A stretch of DNA of 64,000 nt, taken from contig NZ_RQIT01000010.1 in NCBI RefSeq assembly GCF_003837805.1, positions 1-64,000 on the forward strand, read 5' to 3'. Positions 33,018-41,835 of this stretch are shown here, in pieces. The notes under the pieces are model-generated. The model was not told where the DNA came from, made no database searches, and saw only the letters and a list, made by a program, of their open reading frames with translations. The position numbers and the translations under genes are program-made. Source of the DNA: Bradyrhizobium sp. RP6. Lineage in GTDB: Bacteria; Pseudomonadota; Alphaproteobacteria; Rhizobiales; Xanthobacteraceae. The stretch's first letter is position 1; each line of letters starts with the position of its first letter.

Positions 33018-33745
33018 TCGAGCTGAACGACGTCCACAAGAGCTTCGGCAAGGTCGAGGTGCTCAAGGGCATCACGGACTCTGTCCAGAAGGGCGAGGTG
33101 GTCTGCATCATCGGGCCCTCCGGCTCCGGCAAGTCGACCATCCTGCGTTGCATCAACGGACTGGAGAGCTATGACCGCGGCGAGATCAGCGTCGAGGGCC
33201 TGAAGGTCGACCGTGAGTCGCCCTCGATCGTGAACATCCGCACCCAGGTCTCGATGGTGTTTCAGCGCTTCAATCTGTTCCCGCATCGCACGGTGCTGGA
33301 GAACGTGGTCGAGGGACCGCTCTACGTGAAGAAGGAGCCGCGCGCCGCCGCATTCGAGCGCGGCCGCGCGCTGCTCGCCCAGGTCGGACTCGCGGAAAAG
33401 GCCGACGCGCATCCGCCGCAGCTCTCCGGCGGCCAACAGCAGCGCGTCGCGATCGCGCGTGCACTTGCGATGCAGCCCAAGGCAATCCTGTTCGACGAGC
33501 CGACCTCGGCGCTCGACCCCGAGCTCGTCGGCGACGTGCTTGGCGTCATGCGCAAGCTCGCCGACGACGGTATGACCATGGTCGTCGTCACCCACGAGAT
33601 GGGCTTTGCCCGCGACGTCGCCGACCGTGTGCTGTTCATCGACGGCGGCGTCATCGTCGAGCAGGGGCCGGCCAAGGCGCTGCTCAATCAGCCGCAGCAT
33701 CCGCGCACGCAGGACTTCCTGCGCCGTGTGCTGCATCCGCTCTGA
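33014..33745 (+). CDS. Amino-acid ABC transporter, ATP-binding protein
   Basis: A 243-residue ABC ATPase with Walker A GPSGSGKST, the Q-loop MVFQRFNLFPH, signature LSGGQQQR and Walker B AILFDEPTSALDPE, followed by the H-loop THEMGFARD. All motifs are intact. It is of the GlnQ/HisP type. ATG 33014 overlaps the permease stop. Twelve bases separate it from the oxidase gene, which places uptake and oxidation of one substrate in the same operon. Confidence 0.96.
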   Translation: MIELNDVHKSFGKVEVLKGITDSVQKGEVVCIIGPSGSGKSTILRCINGLESYDRGEISVEGLKVDRESPSIVNIRTQVSMVFQRFNLFPHRTVLENVVEGPLYVKKEPRAAAFERGRALLAQVGLAEKADAHPPQLSGGQQQRVAIARALAMQPKAILFDEPTSALDPELVGDVLGVMRKLADDGMTMVVVTHEMGFARDVADRVLFIDGGVIVEQGPAKALLNQPQHPRTQDFLRRVLHPL

Positions 33746-33757
33746 CCGGACCTCGCC

Positions 33758-35041
33758 ATGACGCGCCTGCCTCTGCCGCCCTCGCTCTATGCCGACACCG
33801 CCGTCGCGCCGGTTGCCACGCCGCCGCTCGACGTCGACAAAAATGTTTCCGTCGCGATCGTCGGCGGCGGCTACACCGGCCTGTCCACCGCGTTGCATCT
33901 CGCCGAGCAGGGTGTCGAGGCGATCGTGCTGGAAGCGCAGGAGCCCGGCTGGGGCGCGTCGGGCAACAACGGCGGCCACACCAATCCGGGCCTGAAGCAC
34001 GACCCCGATCAGATCGAAGCCGATTTCGGCGCGGAGCTCGGTCGCCGCATGATCGAATTCGCCTACGGCACCACCAACTTCACGCATGATCTGATCCGCC
34101 GCTTCCAGATCCCGTGCGAGGCGCGCCAGAACGGCACGCTACGCGCGGCCTACAACGAAGCGAGCGCCGCCGCGATCGAGAAGACCGCGCAGCAATGCAT
34201 CCGCCGCGGCATGCCGGTGACATATCTCAATCGCGAGCAGCTCCGCGAGATGACCGGCACCGATCGTTACATCGGGGCCATGCTGGATAGAAGCGGTGGT
34301 GACCTGCATCCGCTGAGCTACGCCCGCGGTCTCGCGCGCGCGGCAATCTCCGCCGGCGCAAAGGTCTTTGGCGAGACACCGGCATTGTCGCTGCGCCGCG
34401 ACGGCTCGCGCTGGCGCATCGAGACGCCACGCGCGGTGGTGCACGCGGAAAAAGTGCTGCTCGCCACCAACGGCTTCACCGATGATCTCTGGCCGGCGCT
34501 CCGCCGCACCATCGTGCCCATGTTCTCCTCGGTCGCCGCCACCGCGCCGCTGCCTGACGCTGTCGCCCGCTCGATCATGCCGACCCGTCCCGTGCTCTAC
34601 GAGAGCGGCCACATCACGGTCTACTACCGCATCGATCAGCAGAACCGCCTGTTGATGGGCGGGCGCGGTCCGATGCGCTGGATCAAATCGCCCGACGACG
34701 TCGCCTATCTGATGCGATATGCCGAGAGACTGTGGCCGCAGCTGAAGGGCGTCGCCTGGACGCACGGCTGGAATAGCCGCCTCGCTATCACCGCGGATCA
34801 TTACCCCCACGTGCATGAGCCCGCGGAAAACATCCTGATCTCGCTCGGCTGCAACGGCCGCGGCGTTGCGCTCTCGACCGCGATGGGCGCGCAGCTCGCC
34901 CGCCGTCTGATCGGCGGGCCGAAGGCGGAGATCGATATGCCCATCACCGGCATCAAGCCGATCCCGATGCACGCGTTCTGGCCCGTTGGCGTGACGACCG
35001 CAGTGATCGCGGGCCGCGTGCGCGACCGGCTCGGCATATGA
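33758..35041 (+). CDS. FAD-dependent amine oxidase of the DAO family (PuuB/OrdL-like)
   Basis: A 427-residue flavoprotein. The FAD motif VAIVGGGYTGLSTALHLAEQ starts near residue 30, and EAQEPGWGASGNNGGHTNPG is the typical OrdL/PuuB segment that contacts the flavin. The C-terminus has YPHVHEPAENILISLGCNGR and GVALSTAMGAQLARRL. PuuB oxidises gamma-glutamylputrescine; relatives oxidise other N-substituted amines. It is in one operon with an amino-acid ABC transporter, so its substrate is probably the imported compound. A hairpin at 35044-35074 closes the operon. Confidence 0.9.
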   Translation: MTRLPLPPSLYADTAVAPVATPPLDVDKNVSVAIVGGGYTGLSTALHLAEQGVEAIVLEAQEPGWGASGNNGGHTNPGLKHDPDQIEADFGAELGRRMIEFAYGTTNFTHDLIRRFQIPCEARQNGTLRAAYNEASAAAIEKTAQQCIRRGMPVTYLNREQLREMTGTDRYIGAMLDRSGGDLHPLSYARGLARAAISAGAKVFGETPALSLRRDGSRWRIETPRAVVHAEKVLLATNGFTDDLWPALRRTIVPMFSSVAATAPLPDAVARSIMPTRPVLYESGHITVYYRIDQQNRLLMGGRGPMRWIKSPDDVAYLMRYAERLWPQLKGVAWTHGWNSRLAITADHYPHVHEPAENILISLGCNGRGVALSTAMGAQLARRLIGGPKAEIDMPITGIKPIPMHAFWPVGVTTAVIAGRVRDRLGI

Positions 35042-35043
35042 AG

Positions 35044-35074
35044 AAGGCGCCGCCCGCTTCTAGGGCGACGCCTT
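35044..35074. terminator. Hairpin between the oxidase and the small His-rich gene
   Basis: AAGGCGCCGCCC (35044-35055) pairs with GGGCGACGCCTT (35063-35074), with one internal mismatch. It lies between convergent genes at 35041 and 35095. It may work in both directions although T-runs are short. Confidence 0.65.
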
Positions 35075-35094
35075 GCTGCGTTTCGGATCAAGCC

Positions 35095-35313
35095 TCAGCA
35101 GCGAGCCTGCTTCCACAGGCCGGGCGGGCAGCCGTAACCGCGCCAGCCGACCTTGCGCCCATGGTGCCATCCGGGCGGCGTGCCATGGTAATGATGGCCC
35201 ATCTTATGACCATGACCATGACCGCCACCATGGCCGCCCTTGGCCAGTACAGGGCTTGTCAGTGTGAGGCCAGCCGCAACGATCAGCGACGCGGCGAGCG
35301 CAAGTTTCTTCAT
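35095..35313 (-). CDS. Small exported Gly/His-rich protein
   Basis: A 72-residue protein with a signal peptide (MKKLALAASLIVAAGLTLTS, cleaved after VLA) and a mature part rich in Gly and His (KGGHGGGHGHGHKMGHHYHG) ending GYGCPPGLWKQARC with two Cys. ATG 35313 follows GGAGGA and is preferred to the frame opening at 35436. I recognise no named domain. His content suggests periplasmic metal binding, but there is no metal-related neighbour. Small proteins of this composition are common in Bradyrhizobium. Confidence 0.75.
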   Translation of the reverse strand: MKKLALAASLIVAAGLTLTSPVLAKGGHGGGHGHGHKMGHHYHGTPPGWHHGRKVGWRGYGCPPGLWKQARC

Positions 35314-35470
35314 TGTGTCCTCCAGTGGGGCGAGCGCACTTGTCCATTCAATGAACGAACGATGTGCAGCTAGGTTCCCTGCAAATGTGGAGGAGTCGTG
35401 ACGCTCGCGCTGATGCGCAAGCGCGCATCGGCTCAACGCGCGCTGGCATTATCTCGCAGCGGTGCGTCCC

Positions 35471-37060
35471 TCAGCCTTCCGCCACCGCATCGGCCCAAGG
35501 CTGGAAGATCTCGACCGCGCCGGAATTCGTGTCGCCCTCGCGCATCACCACGCTCGGGCAGGCGAATTTCTGCGGCAACGTCTGCACGCGGCTCTCTTCA
35601 TAGTCGAAGCGTGCGGCCAGGGCTTTGCGCACCTCAGCCGGCAGCCGCGCATCGCCAATCACGATTGCGCCCTCGCTGGCGTCAATGCGCGGCTGGTGAA
35701 TGGCGGCATCGAGATCCATGCCGAAATCCATCGCAAAGGACACGAGCTGCGTCACCGCCGGAAGGATGCGGCGGCCGCCGGAGGCGCCGACCGCGAGCCG
35801 CTTGCCATCCTTCGTCTCCGCGATGACGGGCGTGTAGTTGCAGAGGCAGCGCTTGCCGGGCGCAAGCGAGTTGGTCGTGCCCGGCGTCGGATCGAACCAC
35901 ATGATGCCGTTGTTCATGGCGATGCCGGTGTGCGGCGTGACGTATCTCGAGCCGAACGACGAGAGCAGCGTCTGCGTCACCGCGGCGATGTTGCCGTGGC
36001 GGTCAACCACGGAGAAATGCGTGGTGCAGGCGGGCGCCAGATATTCGGCACCGAGCGAGCGCTTGCCGTCGGCATCGCCCATGTCCTTGAGCCGCTCGCG
36101 GAAGGCAGCCTGCAGGGCGAGCGCATATTCGGCATAGGCGGCCGCGTCCGGCGTGCCTGCCGGCTTCAAATTCTGCTGCAGCAGGCGCAGCGCATGCGCC
36201 ATGGTCGGGCCGGCCGTGAGCTCCGGCGTCGCAAACACCTTGCCGCCGCGATACGGGATCGCCAGCGGCTCGCGCAGTTGCGCGCCGAAGGCGGCGAGGT
36301 CCTCGACCGACAGCGAACCGCCGTCGGCCTTGATGTCGGAGGCGATGCTCCTGGCGAGATCACCCTGATAGAAATCGCGCGGTCCGGCGTCGGCGAGATG
36401 CGACAGCGTTGCCTTCAGCGTATCCTGCGGCAGCCGCGTCTCGGCCTTGATACCCCATGGCGCGCTCGGTGGCAGCCCGTCCTTCAGGAATGCCGCCGCG
36501 CTCGCGGGATAGCGCCTGAGATCGGCGGCCGAGCCCGAGATCGTCACCGTGGTCCACCAATCGACCAGCAGGCCTTCGCCGGCGAGACTGGCTGCCGGCG
36601 CGACCAGATCCTTCCACGGCATTCTGGCGTAGCGGCGATGCGCCTCTTCCATCCCGGCGACGACGCCAGGCACGGCGATCGAACCGGGGCCGTGGATGTT
36701 GCGATCGTCCTTCACCCGCGGCCAGGGAAAGAGATCGGAGGCTGCGCCTTCGCCGCTGAGCGGGTAGTCGGCAGCACGCAGACTCTGTGGCGCACACATG
36801 CCGTAGTCGATCACCTCATAGCGATTTTCCTTGGCGCGGTAGAGCACCATCGCACCGCCGCCGCCGATGCCGCTGTTCCAGGGCTCCAGCACGTTCAGCG
36901 CCATGGTGGTTGCCACGATCGCGTCCACGCAGTCGCCGCCCGCCGCGAGCACCTGTGCCCCCACTTCGGCCGCTCGCCGCGATTGCGAGGCGACGATGCC
37001 GCCCTTGGAGGTGACGGCGAGCTTGCGGACGTTTTGGTTCAGGCTGAACTGATGAGGCAT
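35471..37060 (-). CDS. Gamma-glutamyltransferase family protein
   Basis: A 529-residue Ntn-hydrolase precursor. The N half has VASQSRRAAEVGAQVLAAGG and VEPWNSGIGGGGAM-like GIGGGGAMVL. Cleavage should occur before Thr at about 346 in CTTHFSVVDRHGN, which becomes the nucleophile; NNGIMWFDP and GASGGRRILPAV follow. The family transfers or hydrolyses gamma-glutamyl groups. There is no signal peptide, so unlike E. coli Ggt it may be cytoplasmic. ATG 37060 is where homology begins. It is convergent with the amine oxidase region and divergent from the enoyl-CoA hydratase; a role in removing gamma-glutamyl groups from amines is conceivable but inferred. Confidence 0.9.
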   Translation of the reverse strand: MPHQFSLNQNVRKLAVTSKGGIVASQSRRAAEVGAQVLAAGGDCVDAIVATTMALNVLEPWNSGIGGGGAMVLYRAKENRYEVIDYGMCAPQSLRAADYPLSGEGAASDLFPWPRVKDDRNIHGPGSIAVPGVVAGMEEAHRRYARMPWKDLVAPAASLAGEGLLVDWWTTVTISGSAADLRRYPASAAAFLKDGLPPSAPWGIKAETRLPQDTLKATLSHLADAGPRDFYQGDLARSIASDIKADGGSLSVEDLAAFGAQLREPLAIPYRGGKVFATPELTAGPTMAHALRLLQQNLKPAGTPDAAAYAEYALALQAAFRERLKDMGDADGKRSLGAEYLAPACTTHFSVVDRHGNIAAVTQTLLSSFGSRYVTPHTGIAMNNGIMWFDPTPGTTNSLAPGKRCLCNYTPVIAETKDGKRLAVGASGGRRILPAVTQLVSFAMDFGMDLDAAIHQPRIDASEGAIVIGDARLPAEVRKALAARFDYEESRVQTLPQKFACPSVVMREGDTNSGAVEIFQPWADAVAEG

Positions 37061-37187
37061 GATGTCGTCTTGATGTTCTGTGCTGTATTTTATGATGGCT
37101 TCGTTGCGCTGACTTGCTCCGCAATTGGCGAAGCGCGCGGACCATGGCACATTGCGGTCAACGAGAACATCAAAAGGGAGGCGCGGC

Positions 37188-37961
37188 ATGGCTGGTGTGA
37201 AACAGGCGCGGGATGGCGCGGTCGGGATATTGACCCTCGACGAGCCGGCGAGCCTGAACGCAATGACGCCGGACCTGCTCGGCGCGCTCGCCGCCGCCGT
37301 CGCGGAGATGACGACGAAGGAGGACGTCCGCGCCCTCATCCTGACCGGAGCCGGGCGCGGCTTCTGCTCGGGCCAGAACCTGAAGGCCTCGGAGGCGCTC
37401 GGCGAGGATATCGCCGCTGGCGTCATGCGCTTCTACTGGCCGGCCTTCAAGGCCTTGCGCGAGTGCCGCGTGCCCGTCGTGGTCGCCGTCAATGGCGTGG
37501 CGGCGGGCGGCGGCTTTAGCCTGGCGATGGCCGGCGACATCATCGTTGCGGCGCGGTCGGCGAGCTTCATCCAGGTGTTCAGCCGTATCGCGCTGGTGCC
37601 CGATCTCGGCTCGACCTGGCTGCTGCCGCGGCTGGTCGGCCGGCAGCGCTCGCTCGAACTGATGCTGCTGAACGAGCCGCTGACGGCGGAACGCGCCCAG
37701 GAGATTGGGCTGGTGCGGCAGGTCGTCGACGATGCCAAGCTGATGGACGAGGCGCTGGGTCTGGCCCGCCGCCTCGCCGAGGGACCGACGCGCGCCCTGG
37801 TCGCAACGCGCGCGCTGATCGAGGAGAGCGAGCATGCGACCTACGAGGCGCAGTTCCGCCGCGAGATCGAACTCCAGGCCACGATCCGCAAGAGCGCAGA
37901 CGCCGTCGAAGGCCGCAATGCCTTCATCGAGAAGCGCAAGGCGATGTTTACGGGGAGGTGA
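37188..37961 (+). CDS. Enoyl-CoA hydratase/isomerase family protein
   Basis: A 257-residue crotonase-fold protein. The oxyanion-hole segments are LTGAGRGFCSGQNLKASEAL and VAVNGVAAGGGFSLAMAGDI, and the C-terminal trimerisation helix is FIEKRKAMFTGR. The central line ALVPDLGSTWLLPRLVGRQR has Asp at the site used by PaaG-like isomerases, so isomerase activity is as likely as hydration. ATG 37188 follows GGGAGG. It is divergent from the gamma-glutamyltransferase with no evident partner genes in the same pathway. Confidence 0.92.
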   Translation: MAGVKQARDGAVGILTLDEPASLNAMTPDLLGALAAAVAEMTTKEDVRALILTGAGRGFCSGQNLKASEALGEDIAAGVMRFYWPAFKALRECRVPVVVAVNGVAAGGGFSLAMAGDIIVAARSASFIQVFSRIALVPDLGSTWLLPRLVGRQRSLELMLLNEPLTAERAQEIGLVRQVVDDAKLMDEALGLARRLAEGPTRALVATRALIEESEHATYEAQFRREIELQATIRKSADAVEGRNAFIEKRKAMFTGR

Positions 37962-37982
37962 GGGAGGGGCTGCTCCGCAATC

Positions 37983-38064
37983 TCGTCATGCCCGGGCTTG
38001 ACCCGGGCATCCACGTCTTTGCATCCCAGAACGTGGATGGCCGGGACAAGCCCGGCCATGACGA
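37983..38064. repeat. Intergenic inverted repeat (family F)
   Basis: Outer arms TCGTCATG (37983-37990) and CATGACGA (38057-38064) enclose CCCGGGC-TTGA-CCCGGG-type and ACGT-flanked stems (ATCCACGT with ACGTGGAT, 38009-38016 and 38031-38038). It lies after the enoyl-CoA hydratase gene, where it may end transcription from both sides. Confidence 0.8.
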
Positions 38065-38105
38065 TGCTAGGAAGATCGGTGGGAAAGCGGTGAACCCGAC
38101 AGCGC

Positions 38106-38282
38106 TCAGCGCATGCGGTCCAGCCGGCCGGCCTGATGCTTGGCGTGCCATTTCGGACCAGGCCCGCGCATGTAGTGCAGCTCGGGGCGGTAGGGGTTGC
38201 CCGCGACACGGATCAGCGTCTGCCATTTGACGGCGACGAAGCTCAGGGGCTGGCGGAGGAGGCTCAGGGAAGCGATCAACAT
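38106..38282 (-). CDS. Small basic protein of 58 residues, function unknown
   Basis: ATG 38282 follows GAGGTGA and opens 58 codons to TGA at 38106. The product starts with a hydrophobic helix (MLIASLSLLRQPLSFVAVKW) and ends in a basic, Tyr/Pro/Trp-containing tail (YRPELHYMRGPGPKWHAKHQ). It is too short to be seen by length-based gene calls. The good ribosome site, the 9-bp gap to the DUF6894-like gene and a consistent amino-acid pattern support it. No domain is recognised. Confidence 0.65.
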   Translation of the reverse strand: MLIASLSLLRQPLSFVAVKWQTLIRVAGNPYRPELHYMRGPGPKWHAKHQAGRLDRMR

Positions 38283-38291
38283 GGCATCACC

Positions 38292-38525
38292 TCAATGCGG
38301 CTTGCCGAGCATGGCGGTGAAGGGGAGATCGAAAATCTCCTCGCCATCGTCGTCGCTGACATGGATCACCCAGTCGCGCCAGTCTTCGGCACCGGGGGTC
38401 TGGATCATCGAGTTCATGATCTGGGCGGCGTGGTCGCGCGCCTCGGTCAGATTGGCGACGACGGCGCCATAGCGGTCGATCAGCGTGCCCTCGGTGTTGG
38501 AGCAGTGAAAATAGACCTGGACCAT
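38292..38525 (-). CDS. DUF6894-like small protein
   Basis: A 77-residue protein with a perfect AGGAGG site before ATG 38525. It begins MVQVYFHCSNTEGTLIDRYG, with ANLTEARDHAAQIMNSMI in the middle and VIHVSDDDGEEIFDLPFTAM near the end, which matches the short DUF6894 proteins common in Bradyrhizobium (a Y-F-H start, a central helix, then an acidic GxEIF strand). Their function is unknown. It lies nine bases from the 58-residue gene, so the two are probably cotranscribed. Confidence 0.78.
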   Translation of the reverse strand: MVQVYFHCSNTEGTLIDRYGAVVANLTEARDHAAQIMNSMIQTPGAEDWRDWVIHVSDDDGEEIFDLPFTAMLGKPH

Positions 38526-38725
38526 GAACGCCTCCTGTAGAAAGCGATTGGGATGGCAGATTGATACCACCTCTGGCATTCGCGAAACATTCGGGTCGAG
38601 CCCGGTAAGGGAATTTACGGAGGTTGGTCGCCACCAATGCCGCAACGGGTTTGATCACAGGCGGGTGATGACTGGACGCAGCACGGTCGTCATGGAACAA
38701 GCGTCCCGGGAAGAGGGGAGCCACC

Positions 38726-40798
38726 GTGAACCAGTTTACATTCGCAGGCGAACGGCGAGATCTGCGCTTGGTTGCTGCGGTGTTGGCCGGCGTGCTGCTC
38801 GGCTTCGTTCCGGCTTCGTCCGAACCGATCAGGAAGAGCGGCTATGCGATCGGCGCGGACGTTTGCGGCAGCGGCGATCTCGCTTTTCCCCGGATCCAGA
38901 TCGACATGAAGGCGGAGTTTTGCGCCGGCCTCGTCGCCAGCGAAGAGGATCATCTCAAATTTCCGCGTGCGATCGTCCAGGTGCCGGGCCGCGACCTGTT
39001 CGTAGTGGCCGACATGGGCGGCTGGGGTCACGCCGATGGACGGCTGCTGCTGCTCGACCCGCACGCGCCACAGGGTCGGCGTTTCAACGAGCTATTGACC
39101 GATGTCGAATATCCGTTCGGGCTGGTGATCGGCCCCGACCGGAAGCTCTATGCCTCGACCGCGGAGACGATCTTCCGTTTCGATCCGCTCGCCGACAATC
39201 CGCGCGGCACGGTAGAGACCATCATCCGCCACATGCCCGGCCGGCGGATCAGCTTGCCCGACAGGACCAGGATCGACGAGAGCGCGCACCCGCTCAAGCC
39301 GTTCGTTTTTGACAGGAATGGGCGGCTCTTCGTCAATATCGGCTCGCATAGCGACGACTGCGTTACGCCCGCACCGATCACGAGGCCTTGCGCGGCCGCC
39401 GAGGGCGCGTCGGCGATGGCATCGATCTGGCTGTATACGCCGCCCGCAGGCGGCGTCTTCCCGGCATTGAAGCCTGGCGATCCCGATCCGCCGCACACCG
39501 TCTATGCGCGCGGCTTGCGCAATTCGATGGCGCTGGTGCTGCACCCGATGTTTCCGGATGCCGGTTACGCCTTCCTGCAGGCCGAGAACGGTCGCGATCT
39601 GCCTGACATCTTAAAGCCGAACGAGGAGATCAACGCGGTCGAGCAGGGCAGGCATTATGGCTGGCCCTATTGCTACGACCTGTCGACGCCGAGTCCCGAA
39701 TTCAGGCTCGTGCTGCAATCGGGGATCTACAAATCGCTCTGCACGGCCAACGCGCTCTACAAGGCGCCGCTCTCGCTGCTGCCGCCACACGGTGCGCCGC
39801 TCGCGATGATGTACTATCACGGCGGCAAATTCCCGGAGCTTGATGGCAAGCTGCTGGTCGGCCTGCACGGCTATCGGCCGACCGGCAGCCGCCTGCTCGT
39901 CTATGACATCGACGATCACGGCTTTCCCAAACCTGCCCCGGCACCGGTGCGCTATCACGTCAGTTGCGCAGCCGACCCGACCCGCAGCTTCCAGACCGAT
40001 ACCGGCGAGGTCGCCGCTGCGCCGTTCCAGGAACTGATTGCAGGTTGGCATCGTGTCAATGGCGCGCGGCCGCAAGGCGCCCCGGTCGGCATGACGGTGG
40101 CCGAGGACGGCGCGATCTGGCTGGTCGAGGACAAGAACAAGACCGTGATCCGCATCGACCGCGCCGCGGGCGATGGGCCTCAGCCGCTCCCCTGCGACAT
40201 GCGCAGCCAGGCCATGATCGACCAACTCGCGGCGTTCGTCGCCGGGGACGCGCAGAACAGCGCCCGGCTCACAATGCTGCGCAAGGGTCTCGTCGAGAAG
40301 CATTGTGTCGGCTGTCACTCCGATTTCGGTCTGACGCCGGGCCAATCGGAGACGGAGAAGGACGGGGCCGTGCTCCGCTTCATGCTGTCGCAAGACGGCT
40401 GGATCTATCCGGGCGATCCCGACGCCGGCAGGCTGCGCACGCGCCTGCGCGGCCTTGGCGCGGAGAAACTGATGCCGCCAGGCGGCGAGAGCCTGCCGAA
40501 GACCGAGCCCGGCTACAAACGTCTGCTGGATGCGGCGGATCTGCTCGTTGCGAAAATGGTTCCGGGCACGCGGATGCGGATCAAATCCGGTCCGCCGCAG
40601 CGCAAATTCTATGGCAGGACGAACAAGGAATGCGGCGAAATACCGGCCGCCAAGGTCGTTGTCGTGACACAAAAGCGCGCTGTAGACAAACCCGGCTTCA
40701 GCCGCTTCTTTCGGCCGGCCGATCCCTATCTGAATGGCGAGTGCACCGACGGCGATGGCTATTACATCCGGCAGGAATTTCTGGTGCCTGTGCGGTAG
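38726..40798 (+). CDS. Sorbosone/aldose dehydrogenase-like beta-propeller protein with C-terminal haem-c motif
   Basis: A 690-residue exported protein with a hydrophobic signal segment (LVAAVLAGVLLGFVPASSEP). The first two-thirds form a glucose/sorbosone dehydrogenase propeller (RGLRNSMALVLHP, ENGRDLPDILKPNEEINAVE, HYGWPYCYD, as in PQQ-dependent aldose dehydrogenases). The C-terminal region carries CVGCH, the CxxCH haem-c motif, at about residue 530, and MPPGGESLPK, in the manner of a c-type cytochrome domain. It may oxidise a sugar or alcohol and pass electrons to its own haem. The GTG at 38726 follows AGGGGAG. The SMP-30-like gene overlaps its end. Confidence 0.85.
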   Translation: MNQFTFAGERRDLRLVAAVLAGVLLGFVPASSEPIRKSGYAIGADVCGSGDLAFPRIQIDMKAEFCAGLVASEEDHLKFPRAIVQVPGRDLFVVADMGGWGHADGRLLLLDPHAPQGRRFNELLTDVEYPFGLVIGPDRKLYASTAETIFRFDPLADNPRGTVETIIRHMPGRRISLPDRTRIDESAHPLKPFVFDRNGRLFVNIGSHSDDCVTPAPITRPCAAAEGASAMASIWLYTPPAGGVFPALKPGDPDPPHTVYARGLRNSMALVLHPMFPDAGYAFLQAENGRDLPDILKPNEEINAVEQGRHYGWPYCYDLSTPSPEFRLVLQSGIYKSLCTANALYKAPLSLLPPHGAPLAMMYYHGGKFPELDGKLLVGLHGYRPTGSRLLVYDIDDHGFPKPAPAPVRYHVSCAADPTRSFQTDTGEVAAAPFQELIAGWHRVNGARPQGAPVGMTVAEDGAIWLVEDKNKTVIRIDRAAGDGPQPLPCDMRSQAMIDQLAAFVAGDAQNSARLTMLRKGLVEKHCVGCHSDFGLTPGQSETEKDGAVLRFMLSQDGWIYPGDPDAGRLRTRLRGLGAEKLMPPGGESLPKTEPGYKRLLDAADLLVAKMVPGTRMRIKSGPPQRKFYGRTNKECGEIPAAKVVVVTQKRAVDKPGFSRFFRPADPYLNGECTDGDGYYIRQEFLVPVR

Positions 40799-41696
40799 CG
40801 TTGTTCTCGTCATTGCGACCGCGTCCGCCCGGGCCGACACCAAGCTGTTCGAAAGCGTGCAGGTGACGCCTGCGGGCGAATACACGTTCGGCATCGAAGG
40901 GCCGGCCGCTGATCTCGACGGCAACCTCTACGTGGTCAATCTCGGCAAGCCCGGCACCATCGGCAGGCTGCCGGCCGGCGGCGCGGCGTCGGAGCCATTC
41001 ACGGTGCTGCCCGAAGGCAGCGTCGGCAATGCCATCCGTTTCGATCGGAACGGCACCATGTTCATTGCCGACTACAAGAAGCACAACATCTTCGCGATTC
41101 CGAAGGGCGCGACCGAGCCGGCCGTCTGGTTTCACGCCGGCGACATGAACCAGCCGAACGACATCACCATCGCGCGCGACGGCACGATCTATGCGAGCGA
41201 TCCGAACTGGAAGGGCCGCCAGGGACACATCTGGCGCATCGCCAAGGAAGCCGACGGTACGGTGCAGGGCCGGGTCATGGCTGCGCCGCGCGCGATGGGC
41301 ACCACAAACGGCATCGATCTCAGCCCGGACGGCAGGACGCTCTATGTTGGCGAGTCCAGCAGCGGCCAGATCTGGTCCTATGCGATCAACGGCAACGAGC
41401 TCACCGGGGCAAAACTCGTCAAGTCGTTTCAGCCCGACACCGTCGACGGTCTGCGCACCGACGTTGCCGGCCGTCTCTATGTCGCGCGCATTCTCAAAGG
41501 CACGATCGCGCTGATGAAGCCCAGTGGCGCCGTCGAGCGGGAGGTCGCGCTGAAGGGCAAGGAGCCGACCAACCTCGCCTTCGGCGGCAGCGACGGCAAG
41601 ACCGTCTTCGTCACTCAGCGCCAGGGTGGCTTCATCGAGTCCTTCCGCACTGACCAGCAGGGGCGCGAGCACTGCCTCCAGCGCGGACGCTGCTGA
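40755..41696 (+). CDS. SMP-30/gluconolactonase-like beta-propeller protein, exported
   Basis: A 313-residue protein with an N-terminal signal (FWCLCGSVVLVIATASARAD) and a six-bladed SMP-30 propeller (GPAADLDGNLYVVNLGKPGT, GNAIRFDRNGTMFIADYKKH, GIDLSPDGRTLYVGESSSGQ). Relatives are lactonases, a natural partner for an aldose dehydrogenase that yields lactones. ATG 40755 lies within the preceding gene, so the two overlap by 44 bases. An earlier ATG at 40734 is possible. The C-terminus (QQGREHCLQRGRC) is shorter than usual. The pair reads as an oxidation-then-hydrolysis unit, which is inference. Confidence 0.82.
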   Translation: MAITSGRNFWCLCGSVVLVIATASARADTKLFESVQVTPAGEYTFGIEGPAADLDGNLYVVNLGKPGTIGRLPAGGAASEPFTVLPEGSVGNAIRFDRNGTMFIADYKKHNIFAIPKGATEPAVWFHAGDMNQPNDITIARDGTIYASDPNWKGRQGHIWRIAKEADGTVQGRVMAAPRAMGTTNGIDLSPDGRTLYVGESSSGQIWSYAINGNELTGAKLVKSFQPDTVDGLRTDVAGRLYVARILKGTIALMKPSGAVEREVALKGKEPTNLAFGGSDGKTVFVTQRQGGFIESFRTDQQGREHCLQRGRC

Positions 41697-41835
41697 GCCC
41701 GGCCGTTCAAAGGCGGTCTCCTTGGCGTGCAGAACGGTGGGGGTGAGGGCGGCATTCTTCTTGCTTGCATCCGGCCGCCGCAGGGATCAAGAAATCTGTG
41801 GCAACCCTTAGAGCATGCGATCACGGAGTGTTTGA

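Noticed and set aside
35462..37519. Open frame of 685 codons on the plus strand opposite the gamma-glutamyltransferase
   Set aside because: Antisense of a clear Ntn-hydrolase gene; the translated product is Arg/Gly/His-rich with no family features.
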